The translations under genes and the position numbers were made by a program. The notes beneath the pieces were generated by a model. That model was given only the letters and a program-made list of their open reading frames with translations, did no database searches and had not been told where the DNA came from. Below are positions 32,542-41,711 of a stretch of DNA of 64,000 bases, piece by piece (positions within the stretch are counted from its first letter, which is position 1; each line of letters starts with the position of its first letter). The DNA is from CBETVX01 sp965539935. Its GTDB lineage: Bacteria; Bacillota; Clostridia; Peptostreptococcales; Caminicellaceae. Location: NCBI GenBank assembly GCA_965539935.1, contig CBETVX010000003.1, positions 24,385 to 88,384 of the forward strand. Direction: 5' to 3'.

Positions 32542-34164
32542 ATGAAGAAAATATTTTTTATGTCCATGGTTATAGTTTTTGTGTTATGCCTACCTTTAAG
32601 TCAAGTATGGGGAAATGATAAAGTATATGTACCTGAAAAAATAAAAATTGGACTTAAGTTTGAAGATAGTGCAACATCTATTGCCCATTTACACTCTGAC
32701 AGTGGTTTCGAGATAGGCTGGTATGATAATAATACATATTATGTACTTTATAATCTTATGAATAATAAGGATTTAATAATAAGAAAAGATAGTTATTTTA
32801 TTGAACTAGGCAATTCATATGTTGAGGTAAATGATAATCATGGAGGAGATGTACATGGGCCTTACCATGTACAAATTGGAAAAGTATTTTCAACAAAAGA
32901 GGCTATGGAAAATGAAATAGAAGAGTTAAAAAAAATACTTGATGTATATCCTGTATATGAAAATGGATGGAAAATTTATTCAGGGCTATTCATTTCTGAA
33001 GAAGAGGCATATCAATACATACAGGCCTATGGGAAAATAAATGGAGAAGAACTGCAAATCGTATATCCAAGTAACAACAGAATTCAGATTTTAGACACCA
33101 ATGGTAATGTACTATTTATGTATAAAGATGATGGAGAGGATTATTACTATAGAGCCTTTTTAGAAAAGGATAGTCATGGAATAATAAATTTTGATGGAAA
33201 AAACTTTCGTGGAGAGTTTCTTATTAAGAGAAATGATGATAGGGGCTTGACAGTTATAAATTACCTTAGTCTTCAAGAATATTTATATGGAGTTCTTCCT
33301 AGAGAAATGTCAGGAGATTGGCCTTTAGAAGCACTAAAGGCTCAAGCTGTGGCAGCTAGAAATTATGCTGTTGCTAATATGGGTAAGCATAGTGATTATG
33401 GGTTCGACTTATGCTCAACTATAGACTGTCAAGTATATGGAGGTTATGATGTAGAATCTCCAAGAAGTAACATGGCTGTTGATGAAACTATAGGAAAAGT
33501 ATTAACCTATGAAGGGGAAGTTATCAGTGCCTTTTTTCATTCTAATAGTGGAGGGAGTACAGAAGATAGCGAGAATGTATGGGGTATGGCTATACCTTAT
33601 ATTAGAGGTGTAAAAGATGATTTTTCATTAGAAGCCCCTAATAGTAGCTGGACTAAAATATATACTAAAGATGATATTGAAAACATTTTGATTTCAAATG
33701 GTATAGATGTTGGAGATATTATTAATGTTTATCCTAAAGAGTATTCCAATAATGGACGAGTTATTGAGCTAAGTATTGTAGGGACAGAAGGAGAAAAAGT
33801 ACTTCTAAGGGAAAAACCAAGAGCTATATTTGGATATAATGAACTGAAAAGTATGAATTTTGAGATTGAGACTGATGCAAAGATATTTGTTAAATCAAGT
33901 GAAAATTCCACTAAACTCTCTATCAATGGAGTCAATATTATGAGCAGTAATGGTAATACTAAAGCTAAACTCAATAGATTTAATGTCTACAATGGAGTAA
34001 GTAATAAGTCAATTACACTCACATCAGATAAATTTATATTTAATGGTAAAGGCTGGGGACATGGATTAGGTATGAGTCAATGGGGAGCTAAAAAAATGGC
34101 AGAGCTTGGCTACTCATATGAAGATATATTAAAATACTATTATACAGGAACTAAATTGGAATAG
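32542..34164 (+). CDS. SpoIID/LytB-domain protein
   Basis: A 540-residue exported protein with a signal peptide (about 1-24, KKIFFMSMVIVFVLCLPLS then WGN). An SPOR-like or linker region with repeats follows (about 75-180), and the SpoIID domain covers about 215-540: LQEYLYGVLPREMSGDWPLE, ALKAQAVAARNYA, AFFHSNSGGSTEDSENVWG and C-terminal GKGWGHGLGMSQWGA. SpoIID is a lytic transglycosylase acting in spore engulfment; paralogues of this layout next to ruvB and queA are usual in clostridia, so this may be the vegetative or sporulation paralogue rather than SpoIID itself. Confidence 0.87.
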   Translation: MKKIFFMSMVIVFVLCLPLSQVWGNDKVYVPEKIKIGLKFEDSATSIAHLHSDSGFEIGWYDNNTYYVLYNLMNNKDLIIRKDSYFIELGNSYVEVNDNHGGDVHGPYHVQIGKVFSTKEAMENEIEELKKILDVYPVYENGWKIYSGLFISEEEAYQYIQAYGKINGEELQIVYPSNNRIQILDTNGNVLFMYKDDGEDYYYRAFLEKDSHGIINFDGKNFRGEFLIKRNDDRGLTVINYLSLQEYLYGVLPREMSGDWPLEALKAQAVAARNYAVANMGKHSDYGFDLCSTIDCQVYGGYDVESPRSNMAVDETIGKVLTYEGEVISAFFHSNSGGSTEDSENVWGMAIPYIRGVKDDFSLEAPNSSWTKIYTKDDIENILISNGIDVGDIINVYPKEYSNNGRVIELSIVGTEGEKVLLREKPRAIFGYNELKSMNFEIETDAKIFVKSSENSTKLSINGVNIMSSNGNTKAKLNRFNVYNGVSNKSITLTSDKFIFNGKGWGHGLGMSQWGAKKMAELGYSYEDILKYYYTGTKLE

Positions 34165-34175
34165 GAGTTTTGTAA

Positions 34176-35195
34176 ATGAGAACTAAAGATTTTTATTTTG
34201 AACTACCAGAAAAGTTAATAGCACAGGTTCCTATAAAAGATAGGGATATGTCAAGATTAATGGTATTAAATAAAGAAACAGGTGAGATACAACATAAGAT
34301 ATTTAAGGATATTCTAGATTATCTAAAGGAAGGAGATTGCTTAGTATTAAATAATACTAGGGTTATTCCCGCTAGACTTTTCGGCACAAAGGATACAGGG
34401 GCTAATGTGGAGTTTCTTTTGCTTAAGAGAGTTGAAAATGATATATGGCAGACTTTAGTTAAGCCAGGTAAGAGGGCAAAAGTAGGTTCTAAATTCACCT
34501 TTGGAAATGGAGAATTAAGAGGAGAGATAATAGATATAGCTGAAGAGGGGACAAGATTAATAAAATTTCAGTATGAAGGATTATTTGAAGAAGTATTAGA
34601 TAGATTAGGCAATATGCCTCTGCCACCATATATAACAGAGACTTTAGAGGATAAAGAAAGATATCAAACTGTTTATTCAAAACATAAAGGTTCTGCTGCT
34701 GCACCAACTGCAGGATTACACTTTACGGAAGAATTATTAGATAAAATTAAGGCCAAAGGTGTAGATATAGCATATATAACACTACATGTGGGGTTAGGGA
34801 CATTTAGACCTGTTAAGGTAGAAGACATTAACGAACATAAAATGCATTCAGAGTTTTATATGATAAACAATGAAAATGCTAAAAAAATCAATGATGCAAA
34901 AAAGCGTGGGGGAAGAATTATAGCTGTAGGTACAACCGTAACTAGAACTTTAGAGACAGTTGGACAAGATGGTATTATAAAAGAATCAAATGGGTGGACA
35001 GATATTTTTATTTATCCAGGCTATAAATTTAATATAATAGATGGTCTTATAACTAATTTCCATCTTCCAGAATCGACATTAATAATGTTGGTTAGTGCTT
35101 TTGCTGATAAAGAGATGGTTTTGAATGCATATAAATGTGCTGTTGAAGAGAAATATAGATTTTTTAGTTTTGGAGATGCAATGTTTATAATTTAG
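34176..35195 (+). CDS. queA: S-adenosylmethionine:tRNA ribosyltransferase-isomerase QueA
   Basis: A 339-residue enzyme that transfers the ribosyl part of S-adenosylmethionine to preQ1-tRNA, making epoxyqueuosine. Typical segments are FYFELPEKLIAQ at the start, CLVLNNTRVIPARLFG (about 56-71), GSAAAPTAGLHFT (about 172-184) and NFHLPESTLIMLVSAF (about 294-309). It sits 11 bases before tgt, the usual queuosine gene pair. Confidence 0.95.
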   Translation: MRTKDFYFELPEKLIAQVPIKDRDMSRLMVLNKETGEIQHKIFKDILDYLKEGDCLVLNNTRVIPARLFGTKDTGANVEFLLLKRVENDIWQTLVKPGKRAKVGSKFTFGNGELRGEIIDIAEEGTRLIKFQYEGLFEEVLDRLGNMPLPPYITETLEDKERYQTVYSKHKGSAAAPTAGLHFTEELLDKIKAKGVDIAYITLHVGLGTFRPVKVEDINEHKMHSEFYMINNENAKKINDAKKRGGRIIAVGTTVTRTLETVGQDGIIKESNGWTDIFIYPGYKFNIIDGLITNFHLPESTLIMLVSAFADKEMVLNAYKCAVEEKYRFFSFGDAMFII

Positions 35196-35206
35196 GAGGA
35201 ATACTA

Positions 35207-36325
35207 ATGGCTATAAAATATGAGCTAATAAAAGAATGTAAGGAAACTGGAGCAAGATTAGGTAAAATACATACTCCCCATGGGGTTATAGACACACCTA
35301 TCTTTATGCCAGTAGGAACACAGGCTACTGTTAAATCTATGACTCCAGAGGAACTAAAAGATATTAATGCTCAAATTATATTAAGTAACACATATCATTT
35401 ATACCTTAGACCGGGGCATGAACTTGTAGATAAAGCTGGTGGACTCCACAAATTCATGAATTGGGATAGACCAATACTTACTGATAGTGGTGGGTTCCAG
35501 GTTTTTAGTTTAGGAGATTTGAGAAAAATATCAGAAGAAGGTGTTAACTTTAGATCCCATTTAGATGGTTCTAAACATTTTATAAGTCCTGAAAAAGCTA
35601 TAGAAATACAAAATGCACTTGGGTCAGATATTATTATGGCCTTTGATGAATGTGCCCCTTATCCAGCCGATAGAGAATACGTAAAAAATTCATTGGAAAG
35701 AACAACTAGATGGGCAAAAAGATGTAAAGAAGCCCATAAGCGAGAACATGACCAAGCCCTCTTTGGCATTATACAAGGAGGTATGTATAAAGATTTAAGA
35801 GAGCAGAGTATAAATGAAATACTAGAACTTGATTTACCAGGATATGCAGTTGGTGGACTAAGTGTAGGAGAACCAAAACCTCTGATGTACGAAGTATTAG
35901 AATATACTACTCCCCTTATGCCGAAGGATAAACCAAGATATCTAATGGGAGTAGGCAGTCCAGATTGCTTATTTGAAGGAGTTATTAGAGGAATTGATAT
36001 GTTTGATTGTGTATTACCCACTAGAATAGCAAGAAATGGAACAGCTATGACTAGTCAAGGAAGGGTGGTTATAAAACAAGCAAAGTATTTTGATGATTTT
36101 ACTCCTCTAGACCCAGAATGTGAATGTTATACTTGTAAAAATTATTCTAAGGCTTACCTAAGACATTTATTTAAAGCAAATGAAATATTGTCATCACGTT
36201 TAATAACTTATCATAACCTATACTTTTTATTAAAATTAATGGAGAATATAAGAAAAGCTATTAAAGAAGATAGACTATTATCATATAAAAAAGAATTTTT
36301 TAGAAAATATGGCTATGATAAATAA
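35207..36325 (+). CDS. tgt: Queuine tRNA-ribosyltransferase (tRNA-guanine transglycosylase)
   Basis: A 372-residue enzyme that swaps guanine 34 of tRNA for preQ1. TDSGGFQVFSL (about 91-101) holds the catalytic Asp, DMFDCVLPTRIARNGT (about 264-279) the second Asp, and CECYTCKNY with the following His (about 304-335) the Zn site. GGAGG ahead of ATG. Part of the queA-tgt-yajC order common to Firmicutes. Confidence 0.96.
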   Translation: MAIKYELIKECKETGARLGKIHTPHGVIDTPIFMPVGTQATVKSMTPEELKDINAQIILSNTYHLYLRPGHELVDKAGGLHKFMNWDRPILTDSGGFQVFSLGDLRKISEEGVNFRSHLDGSKHFISPEKAIEIQNALGSDIIMAFDECAPYPADREYVKNSLERTTRWAKRCKEAHKREHDQALFGIIQGGMYKDLREQSINEILELDLPGYAVGGLSVGEPKPLMYEVLEYTTPLMPKDKPRYLMGVGSPDCLFEGVIRGIDMFDCVLPTRIARNGTAMTSQGRVVIKQAKYFDDFTPLDPECECYTCKNYSKAYLRHLFKANEILSSRLITYHNLYFLLKLMENIRKAIKEDRLLSYKKEFFRKYGYDK

Positions 36326-36406
36326 AATAAATAGAGGAAATATTATAATTCTGTTGAATAATAATATTTAATGTAACAGTTGATTTTTCTGAAGGGAGGA
36401 GAATAA

Positions 36407-36682
36407 ATGGATGTAGCTTCATTTTCACCTATTATAATGTCTTTTTTATTTTTAGGAATTTTTTAATTTCTTTTAATAAGACCACAACAAAAGAAAAATA
36501 AAGAAATTCAAGAAATGAGAAACAATTTAGAAATTGGAGATAATGTAACAACCATAGGTGGGATTCAAGGGAAAATAACAAAAATCAAAGATGATTCATT
36601 AACACTTGAGGTAGGTGCAGATAAAGTTAGATTACAAATAGCTAGATGGGCGGTAGGAGCAAAAAATTCAAAAAATGATTAA
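36407..36682 (+). pseudogene. yajC: yajC interrupted by an in-frame TAA
   Basis: A frame starting with ATG at 36407 behind GGGAGGAG gives a YajC-like N-terminal helix (SPIIMSFLFLGIF), then TAA at 36464-36466, then in the same frame FLLIRPQQKKNKEIQEMRNN and the full C-terminal domain to TAA at 36680-36682. Where relatives have an aromatic residue (F-Y-F-L-L-I-R-P) this one has a stop, consistent with a Tyr codon changed to TAA. YajC is an accessory subunit of the SecDF translocase and the secDF genes lie 2.7 kb downstream. Either the gene is dead or the base is an assembly error. Confidence 0.8.
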
Positions 36683-36689
36683 AAAGTAA

Positions 36690-36716
36690 AGAGAATGGTT
36701 AGCCATTCTCTTTTTG
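36690..36716 (+). terminator. Rho-independent terminator after yajC
   Basis: AGAGAATGG (36690-36698) pairs perfectly with CCATTCTCT (36703-36711) around TTAG, followed by TTTTG. Confidence 0.85.
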
Positions 36717-36780
36717 TTCTAAAGATAGTACATCTACATATATTTTATTAAGAGTATTATTATGTGGAGGTGCTATATTT

Positions 36781-37176
36781 ATGCCATATTCTAAAGGACT
36801 TGAGAGCAATACAAAAAAAACTAGACTTATATATTTAAAGAGTATTATTAAAGCAATGATATTTGCTTTAATAGCGTTTTTGATTTTAGCTGTACTTGTT
36901 ACATTCACTTCAATTTCTGAAAATATTGTATCTTTAATTACTTCAATAGTAATGGTTTTAAGCATTGCATATAGTGGATTATTAACTGCAATCAAAAAAG
37001 AGAAAAATGGTTTAGTTCAAGGATTAATTACAGGAGCAATGTATGTATTGCTTATAATTTTTTTATGTTGGGCATTAGATAGAAGCTTTTCAATGGATAA
37101 AATAGTTCTATTAAAGGCTGTCCTTGGTATAATATCAGGGGGACTAGGTGGTATGATAGGAGTAAATTTAAAATAA
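36781..37176 (+). CDS. TIGR04086-family membrane protein
   Basis: A 131-residue protein with four hydrophobic helices (about 24-45, 51-70, 80-102, 108-130) and glycine-rich GLITGAMYVLLI and ISGGLGGMIGVNLK segments. Size, topology and position between yajC and the SCIFF gene match the TIGR04086 family of Firmicutes. Function unknown. GGAGGTG precedes the ATG. Confidence 0.75.
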   Translation: MPYSKGLESNTKKTRLIYLKSIIKAMIFALIAFLILAVLVTFTSISENIVSLITSIVMVLSIAYSGLLTAIKKEKNGLVQGLITGAMYVLLIIFLCWALDRSFSMDKIVLLKAVLGIISGGLGGMIGVNLK

Positions 37177-37182
37177 AAAATC

Positions 37183-37211
37183 TTTAAATAGCTAACATCA
37201 TATGCTATAAT
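37183..37211 (+). promoter_or_regulatory. Promoter of the SCIFF gene
   Basis: TTTAAA (37183-37188), a 17-base spacer and TATAAT (37206-37211) with a TG extension (TGC before the -10). It lies 32 bases before the ATG at 37243. Confidence 0.5.
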
Positions 37212-37242
37212 TTACTAGTAATAAAAATTAGGAGGTATTTAT

Positions 37243-37383
37243 ATGAAGCATATTAAGACACTAAGCTTTGGTTCATTAAAAACTACAGTAGAAAAGGCAG
37301 GTTGCGGAGAATGTCAAACTTCTTGCCAATCAGCATGTAAGACATCATGTACTGTAGCTAACCAAGAATGTGAAAATAAATAG
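37243..37383 (+). CDS. scfA: SCIFF ranthipeptide precursor (six cysteines in forty-five residues)
   Basis: A 46-residue peptide behind AGGAGGT. The C-terminal half carries six Cys at positions 21, 24, 28, 32, 36 and 43 (CGECQTSCQSACKTSC then ECENK), the hallmark of SCIFF, with the leader KHIKTLSFGSLKTTVEKAG ahead of them. The radical SAM enzyme encoded next installs thioether bonds between Cys sulfurs and non-alpha carbons of nearby residues. SCIFF is nearly universal in Clostridia; a role in quorum-type signalling or redox control has been suggested but is not settled. A terminator between the two genes would set precursor above enzyme. Confidence 0.95.
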   Translation: MKHIKTLSFGSLKTTVEKAGCGECQTSCQSACKTSCTVANQECENK

Positions 37384-37398
37384 GGATACATAATTAAA

Positions 37399-37420
37399 GG
37401 CAGCTTTTAGGCTGCTTTTT
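37399..37420 (+). terminator. Terminator or attenuator between scfA and scfB
   Basis: GGCAGC (37399-37404) pairs with GCTGC plus T (37411-37416), loop TTTTAG, followed by TTTTT. Partial read-through would give less maturase than precursor. Confidence 0.7.
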
Positions 37421-37455
37421 CTATGATAATAAATATTTTATTAGGGAGGATAAAA

Positions 37456-38817
37456 ATGATACATAAATTTACTATAGATGATACTTATATTGTCCTAGAT
37501 GTAAATAGTGGTGCTGTTCATGTTGTAGACGATATAGTTTATGATATGCTTGATCACTATCCTAGATTTGGGGAAGATGAGCTAATAAATGAATTAGGAG
37601 AAAAATATCATAAAGATGAAATAAAAAAAGCCCTTTTAGAAATAAAGGAGTTAGAAAAGAATGATTTACTATTTTCAAAGGATGATTATATTTCAAATCT
37701 AAGTTTTAAAAATAGAAAGCCAGTAATTAAGGCTCTGTGCTTACATATAGCCCATGATTGTAATATAAGATGTAAATACTGTTTTGCATCCCAAGGAGAC
37801 TTTAAAGGTGACAGAAGTCTAATGTCAGAAGAAGTTGGAAAAAAGGCTTTAGACTTTTTGATAGAAAACTCTGGCAATAGAAGAAATTTGGAAGTGGACT
37901 TTTTTGGTGGAGAACCTTTAATGAATTTTGAAGTTGTAAAGAATTTAGTTGATTATGGAAGACAAAGAGAAAAAGAAACAGGTAAGAGATTCCGATTTAC
38001 AATTACTACAAACGGGGTATTGCTTGATGATGATAAAATAGCATATATAAATGAAAATATGGAAAATATAGTTCTTAGCATTGATGGAAGAAAAAAAATT
38101 AATGATAAAATGAGATATACTATTAATGGAGAAGGAACTTATGATATAATTTTACCTAAGTTCAAAAAAATGGTAGATGCTAGAGGAGAAAAAAGTTATT
38201 ACGTTAGGGGAACATTCACGAAACATAATTTGGATTTTGCTGAAGATGTTCTTCATTTAGCTGATTTAGGATTTAAACATACATCAGTTGAGCCTGTTGT
38301 TGCAGAGCCTGGAAAAGATTATGAAATAACTTCAGAGGACTTAGATACAATCTTCAATCAATATGAAATGTTATCTAAGGAAATAATAAAGAGAGAAAAG
38401 GACGGAAGAGGCTTTAATTTCTTTCATTTCATGATCGATTTAAACCAAGGACCATGTGTTATAAAAAGATTAGTAGGCTGTGGGGCTGGGTCTGAATATC
38501 TAGCAATTACTCCGGAAGGCGATATTTACCCTTGCCATCAATTTGTGGGTAATGAAGAATTTAACATGGGAAATGTAAATACGGGGCTAAGTGGTGAAAA
38601 ACTAAATATAGATTTTGCCAATGCCCATGTATATAATAAAGATAAATGCAATGAGTGCTGGGCTAAGTTCTACTGTAGTGGTGGATGCCATGCAAATGCC
38701 TATAATTTTAATAAAGATATAAATGTTCCCTATGAATTAGGTTGTGAGATGGAAAAGAAAAGAATAGAATGTGCAATTTATATACAGGCTAAACTAATGG
38801 ATAAAGAAGAAAATTAA
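37456..38817 (+). CDS. scfB: SCIFF maturase, radical SAM/SPASM thioether enzyme
   Basis: A 453-residue enzyme. Residues 1-75 form the precursor-binding RiPP recognition domain; CNIRCKYC (about 99-106) binds the SAM cluster; the SPASM region holds CGAGSEYL, YPCHQF and CNECWAKFYCSGGCH (about 345-430) for two auxiliary clusters. ATG at 37456 follows GGGAGGA; an upstream in-frame ATG at 37423 lies at the end of the terminator and lacks a ribosome site. It adds thioether bridges to the scfA product. Confidence 0.94.
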   Translation: MIHKFTIDDTYIVLDVNSGAVHVVDDIVYDMLDHYPRFGEDELINELGEKYHKDEIKKALLEIKELEKNDLLFSKDDYISNLSFKNRKPVIKALCLHIAHDCNIRCKYCFASQGDFKGDRSLMSEEVGKKALDFLIENSGNRRNLEVDFFGGEPLMNFEVVKNLVDYGRQREKETGKRFRFTITTNGVLLDDDKIAYINENMENIVLSIDGRKKINDKMRYTINGEGTYDIILPKFKKMVDARGEKSYYVRGTFTKHNLDFAEDVLHLADLGFKHTSVEPVVAEPGKDYEITSEDLDTIFNQYEMLSKEIIKREKDGRGFNFFHFMIDLNQGPCVIKRLVGCGAGSEYLAITPEGDIYPCHQFVGNEEFNMGNVNTGLSGEKLNIDFANAHVYNKDKCNECWAKFYCSGGCHANAYNFNKDINVPYELGCEMEKKRIECAIYIQAKLMDKEEN

Positions 38818-38838
38818 AAGATGATGGAGGAGAAGAAA

Positions 38839-39348
38839 GTGATTAGAAAGTACAAGGAATATATGCCTAAGGTACATGATAGTTGCTTTATAGCAGATTC
38901 AGCCGAAATAATTGGAAAAGTGACCTTGAAAGAAAATGTAAATATCTGGTTCAATGCAGTTCTAAGAGGAGATGTAAATACTATCGATGTAGGTGCCAAT
39001 ACTAATATCCAAGATAATTGTGTAGTACATGTCAATGGAAGCGTACCTATTCCAACTATTATAGGTGAAAATTGTACAATAGGACATAGTGCAATTATTC
39101 ACGCTTGTACCATTGGAAATAATGTATTAATTGGAATGGGAGCTATCATATTAGACGGTGCCGTAATAGAAGATAATGTGATTATTGGAGCAGGTGCCCT
39201 CATACCACCTGGAAAGAAAATACCGAAGAATTCATTAGTTGTAGGAAGTCCTGGAAAAGTAGTAAGACAGCTATCTGAAAAGGAAGTAAAAGAACTTGAA
39301 GAATCTGCTGAGCATTACGTAAGTCTAGCAAAGGAATATATGGAATAA
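38839..39348 (+). CDS. Gamma-carbonic-anhydrase-family hexapeptide protein
   Basis: A 169-residue left-handed beta-helix protein with hexapeptide repeats (IIGKVTLKENVNIWFNAVLR, IIGENCTIGHSAIIHACTIG, VIEDNVIIGAGALI). The three metal His of gamma carbonic anhydrases map to VVHVNG, IGHSAIIHAC. The protein may bind Zn or Fe, but most bacterial members of this type (YrdA/PaaY-like) have no proven hydratase activity. GTG at 38839 is favoured because GGAGGAG at 38826-38832 lies six bases ahead; in-frame ATGs at 38821/38824 precede that site. Confidence 0.82.
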   Translation: MIRKYKEYMPKVHDSCFIADSAEIIGKVTLKENVNIWFNAVLRGDVNTIDVGANTNIQDNCVVHVNGSVPIPTIIGENCTIGHSAIIHACTIGNNVLIGMGAIILDGAVIEDNVIIGAGALIPPGKKIPKNSLVVGSPGKVVRQLSEKEVKELEESAEHYVSLAKEYME

Positions 39349-39418
39349 ATGTGCAAATATTTATTTCCATATTATAACATTAAATTTAATATTGTTATGA
39401 AAAATAGGAGGTATACAA

Positions 39419-40753
39419 ATGAAATCTAAAAATATTATATTGTTTCTGCTAGTAATAGCTATAATAGCAGGGGGAGTATATACTGCCTTTAATGGTCTTA
39501 AAATAGGCAATTTTTCCATTAGTCCAATAAAAGACTCAATAAAACTTGGCTTAGATATAAAGGGTGGAGTATATGTGGTCCTAGAAGCTGATACAAATGC
39601 TCAAGGTGAAGAACTTGATAAGATTATGGACCAAACTATTGAAGTTATTCGAAAACGTGTTGATGCTTTAGGACTTACAGAACCAAATATTCTAAAAGAG
39701 GGAGATAATAGGATAAGAATAGAGCTTCCAGGAGTAAAAAATGCTGAAGAGGCAATTGCACAAATTGGACAAACAGCTCAGTTACAATTTAAAAGACTTA
39801 ATGATGAGGCCCTAGAAAAGTTATTAGAAAATCAAGATTTTACTTTTGAAAATATAACAGATGTTGTAAGAGAGTATGGAGAGGTAGTACTTACAGGGAA
39901 GGATGTTAGCAATTCCGAATTAGGATTTCATCCAGAAACTAATGAGCCAATAGTTACTCTAGAATTAAATAAAGAAGGAGCAGAAGCTTTTAGAGTAGCA
40001 ACTAAAGAGTTATCAGCACTTGCTGATGAAGATCCAAGTAAGAGAATATTTATTTTCCTAGATAAGGATATGCTATCAGCTCCTGCAGCTACGCAAGAAA
40101 TTCCTAATGGACAGGCCTATATTACAGGAGAGTTTACCGCTGAAAGCGCCTCTACTTTGGCTGCCCTTATAAGGGGTGGGGCTCTTCCAGTAGATCTAAT
40201 TGAAGTACAGACATCAGCTCAAGGACCAACCTTAGGGATAGATTCATTAAAAACCTCATTAAATGCAGCTTATATTGGTATTACGTTAGTTCTTTTATTC
40301 ATGATATTTTATTATAGAATACCAGGTATCGTTGCAAGTATAGCCTTGATATTATACACATTAATTGTACTATATGTATTTGTTGGATTAAATGCGACTT
40401 TAACACTTCCAGGTGTAGCTGGACTTATTTTATCTATTGGTATGGCAGTGGATGCCAATGTAATAATATTTGAAAGAATCAAGGAAGAACTTAGAAACGG
40501 AAAAACCATACGTTCTTCTATTGAGTCTGGATTTTCTAAGGCAATAAAAACAATAATGGATTCAAATATTACTACATTGATAGCTGCAGTAGTTTTATAT
40601 AACTTTGGGTTAGGACAAATTAAAGGTTTTGCTATAACTCTAATGATAGGTATTATTACAAGTTTATTTACAGCAGTAGTAATAACTAAATATTTACTAA
40701 AAACTATTGTAAATATGGGGATTTCCAAAAACACTAAGTTTTATGGTGTTTAG
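39419..40753 (+). CDS. secD: Protein translocase subunit SecD
   Basis: A 444-residue membrane protein that pulls preproteins across the membrane using the ion gradient. One N-terminal helix (about 5-27), a periplasm-side P1 domain with DIKGGVYVVLEAD near 48-60 and RIRIELPGVKN near 99-109, then five C-terminal helices from about 285 including GMAVDANVIIFERIKEEL (about 340-357). AGGAGG upstream. secF follows after 14 bases. Confidence 0.95.
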   Translation: MKSKNIILFLLVIAIIAGGVYTAFNGLKIGNFSISPIKDSIKLGLDIKGGVYVVLEADTNAQGEELDKIMDQTIEVIRKRVDALGLTEPNILKEGDNRIRIELPGVKNAEEAIAQIGQTAQLQFKRLNDEALEKLLENQDFTFENITDVVREYGEVVLTGKDVSNSELGFHPETNEPIVTLELNKEGAEAFRVATKELSALADEDPSKRIFIFLDKDMLSAPAATQEIPNGQAYITGEFTAESASTLAALIRGGALPVDLIEVQTSAQGPTLGIDSLKTSLNAAYIGITLVLLFMIFYYRIPGIVASIALILYTLIVLYVFVGLNATLTLPGVAGLILSIGMAVDANVIIFERIKEELRNGKTIRSSIESGFSKAIKTIMDSNITTLIAAVVLYNFGLGQIKGFAITLMIGIITSLFTAVVITKYLLKTIVNMGISKNTKFYGV

Positions 40754-40767
40754 AAAGGGGAGATAAC

Positions 40768-41619
40768 ATGAAAATAGCAGAAAATTATAAAATATGGTTT
40801 GGAATTTCTATTGTTGTAATGATATTAGGATTAGTTATGACATTGGTATCAGGAATAAATTTAGGAATAGATTTTACCGGTGGAACAATGTTGCAATTTA
40901 AACTAGATCAAGATTTCACAACTGAAGAAATTAGAGAATTATTAAAAGATTATGATTTAGACCCTCAAATAATACATGTAGGAACTAATAAACAAGAAGT
41001 TCAAATAAAAACTAAAAAAGATTTATCAAATGATGTTAGATTAGAAATTATAGAACTTTTTGATGAGAAATATAATATTGGTGATGAAGGATTTAGACAA
41101 GCTCAACAATTTGGCCCTTCTATTGGGAAGGAAATACAAAATAAAGCTTTAATTTCTATACTTATAGCAAGTATTGGAATGCTTTTATATATTACATTTA
41201 GATTTGAGTTTAAATTTGGATTGGCTTCAATAATAGCCTTGATTCATGATGTGCTTATTGTATTATCGGTATATGCTATATTAAAAGTTCCTGTAAATAG
41301 TTCTTTTATTGCAGCTATACTAACTATAGTTGGTTATTCTATCAATGATACCATAGTAGTATTTGATAGACTTAGAGAAAATTTAAAATATAGAAAGAAA
41401 GAATCTTATTTTGAAATTGCAGATATTAGTATAAAACAAACACTAACTAGATCTATTAATACTTCAATAACTACATTAATTGTAATAGCTACTTTATATA
41501 TTCTAGGAGCTGAATTAATAAAAGAGTTTGCATTACCATTATTAGCAGGTGTAATAACTGGAACTTACTCATCTATTTTCATTGCAAGTCCAGTTTGGAC
41601 TCTTTTAAAGAAGGCATAA
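40768..41619 (+). CDS. secF: Protein translocase subunit SecF
   Basis: A 283-residue partner of SecD with six helices. GIDFTGGTMLQFK (about 33-45) is the SecF signature, GYSINDTIVVFDRLRENL (about 191-208) lies in helix 4, and TRSINTSITTL follows. A strong terminator ends the operon. Confidence 0.95.
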   Translation: MKIAENYKIWFGISIVVMILGLVMTLVSGINLGIDFTGGTMLQFKLDQDFTTEEIRELLKDYDLDPQIIHVGTNKQEVQIKTKKDLSNDVRLEIIELFDEKYNIGDEGFRQAQQFGPSIGKEIQNKALISILIASIGMLLYITFRFEFKFGLASIIALIHDVLIVLSVYAILKVPVNSSFIAAILTIVGYSINDTIVVFDRLRENLKYRKKESYFEIADISIKQTLTRSINTSITTLIVIATLYILGAELIKEFALPLLAGVITGTYSSIFIASPVWTLLKKA

Positions 41620-41652
41620 AACAATAAATTCATAGTTTTATAGGATTAATTT

Positions 41653-41700
41653 AATGGTAATAATGTCTATATAGAGATTATTACCATTTTTATTTTTTTT
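41653..41700 (+). terminator. Rho-independent terminator after secF
   Basis: AATGGTAATAAT (41653-41664) pairs perfectly with ATTATTACCATT (41677-41688) around a 12-base loop, then TTTATTTTTTTT. Confidence 0.85.
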
Positions 41701-41711
41701 GAGGTGTATAA

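Noticed and set aside
36699..36995. 98-codon minus-strand frame beyond yajC
   Set aside because: Antisense to the TIGR04086 gene and starting in the terminator; no ribosome site.
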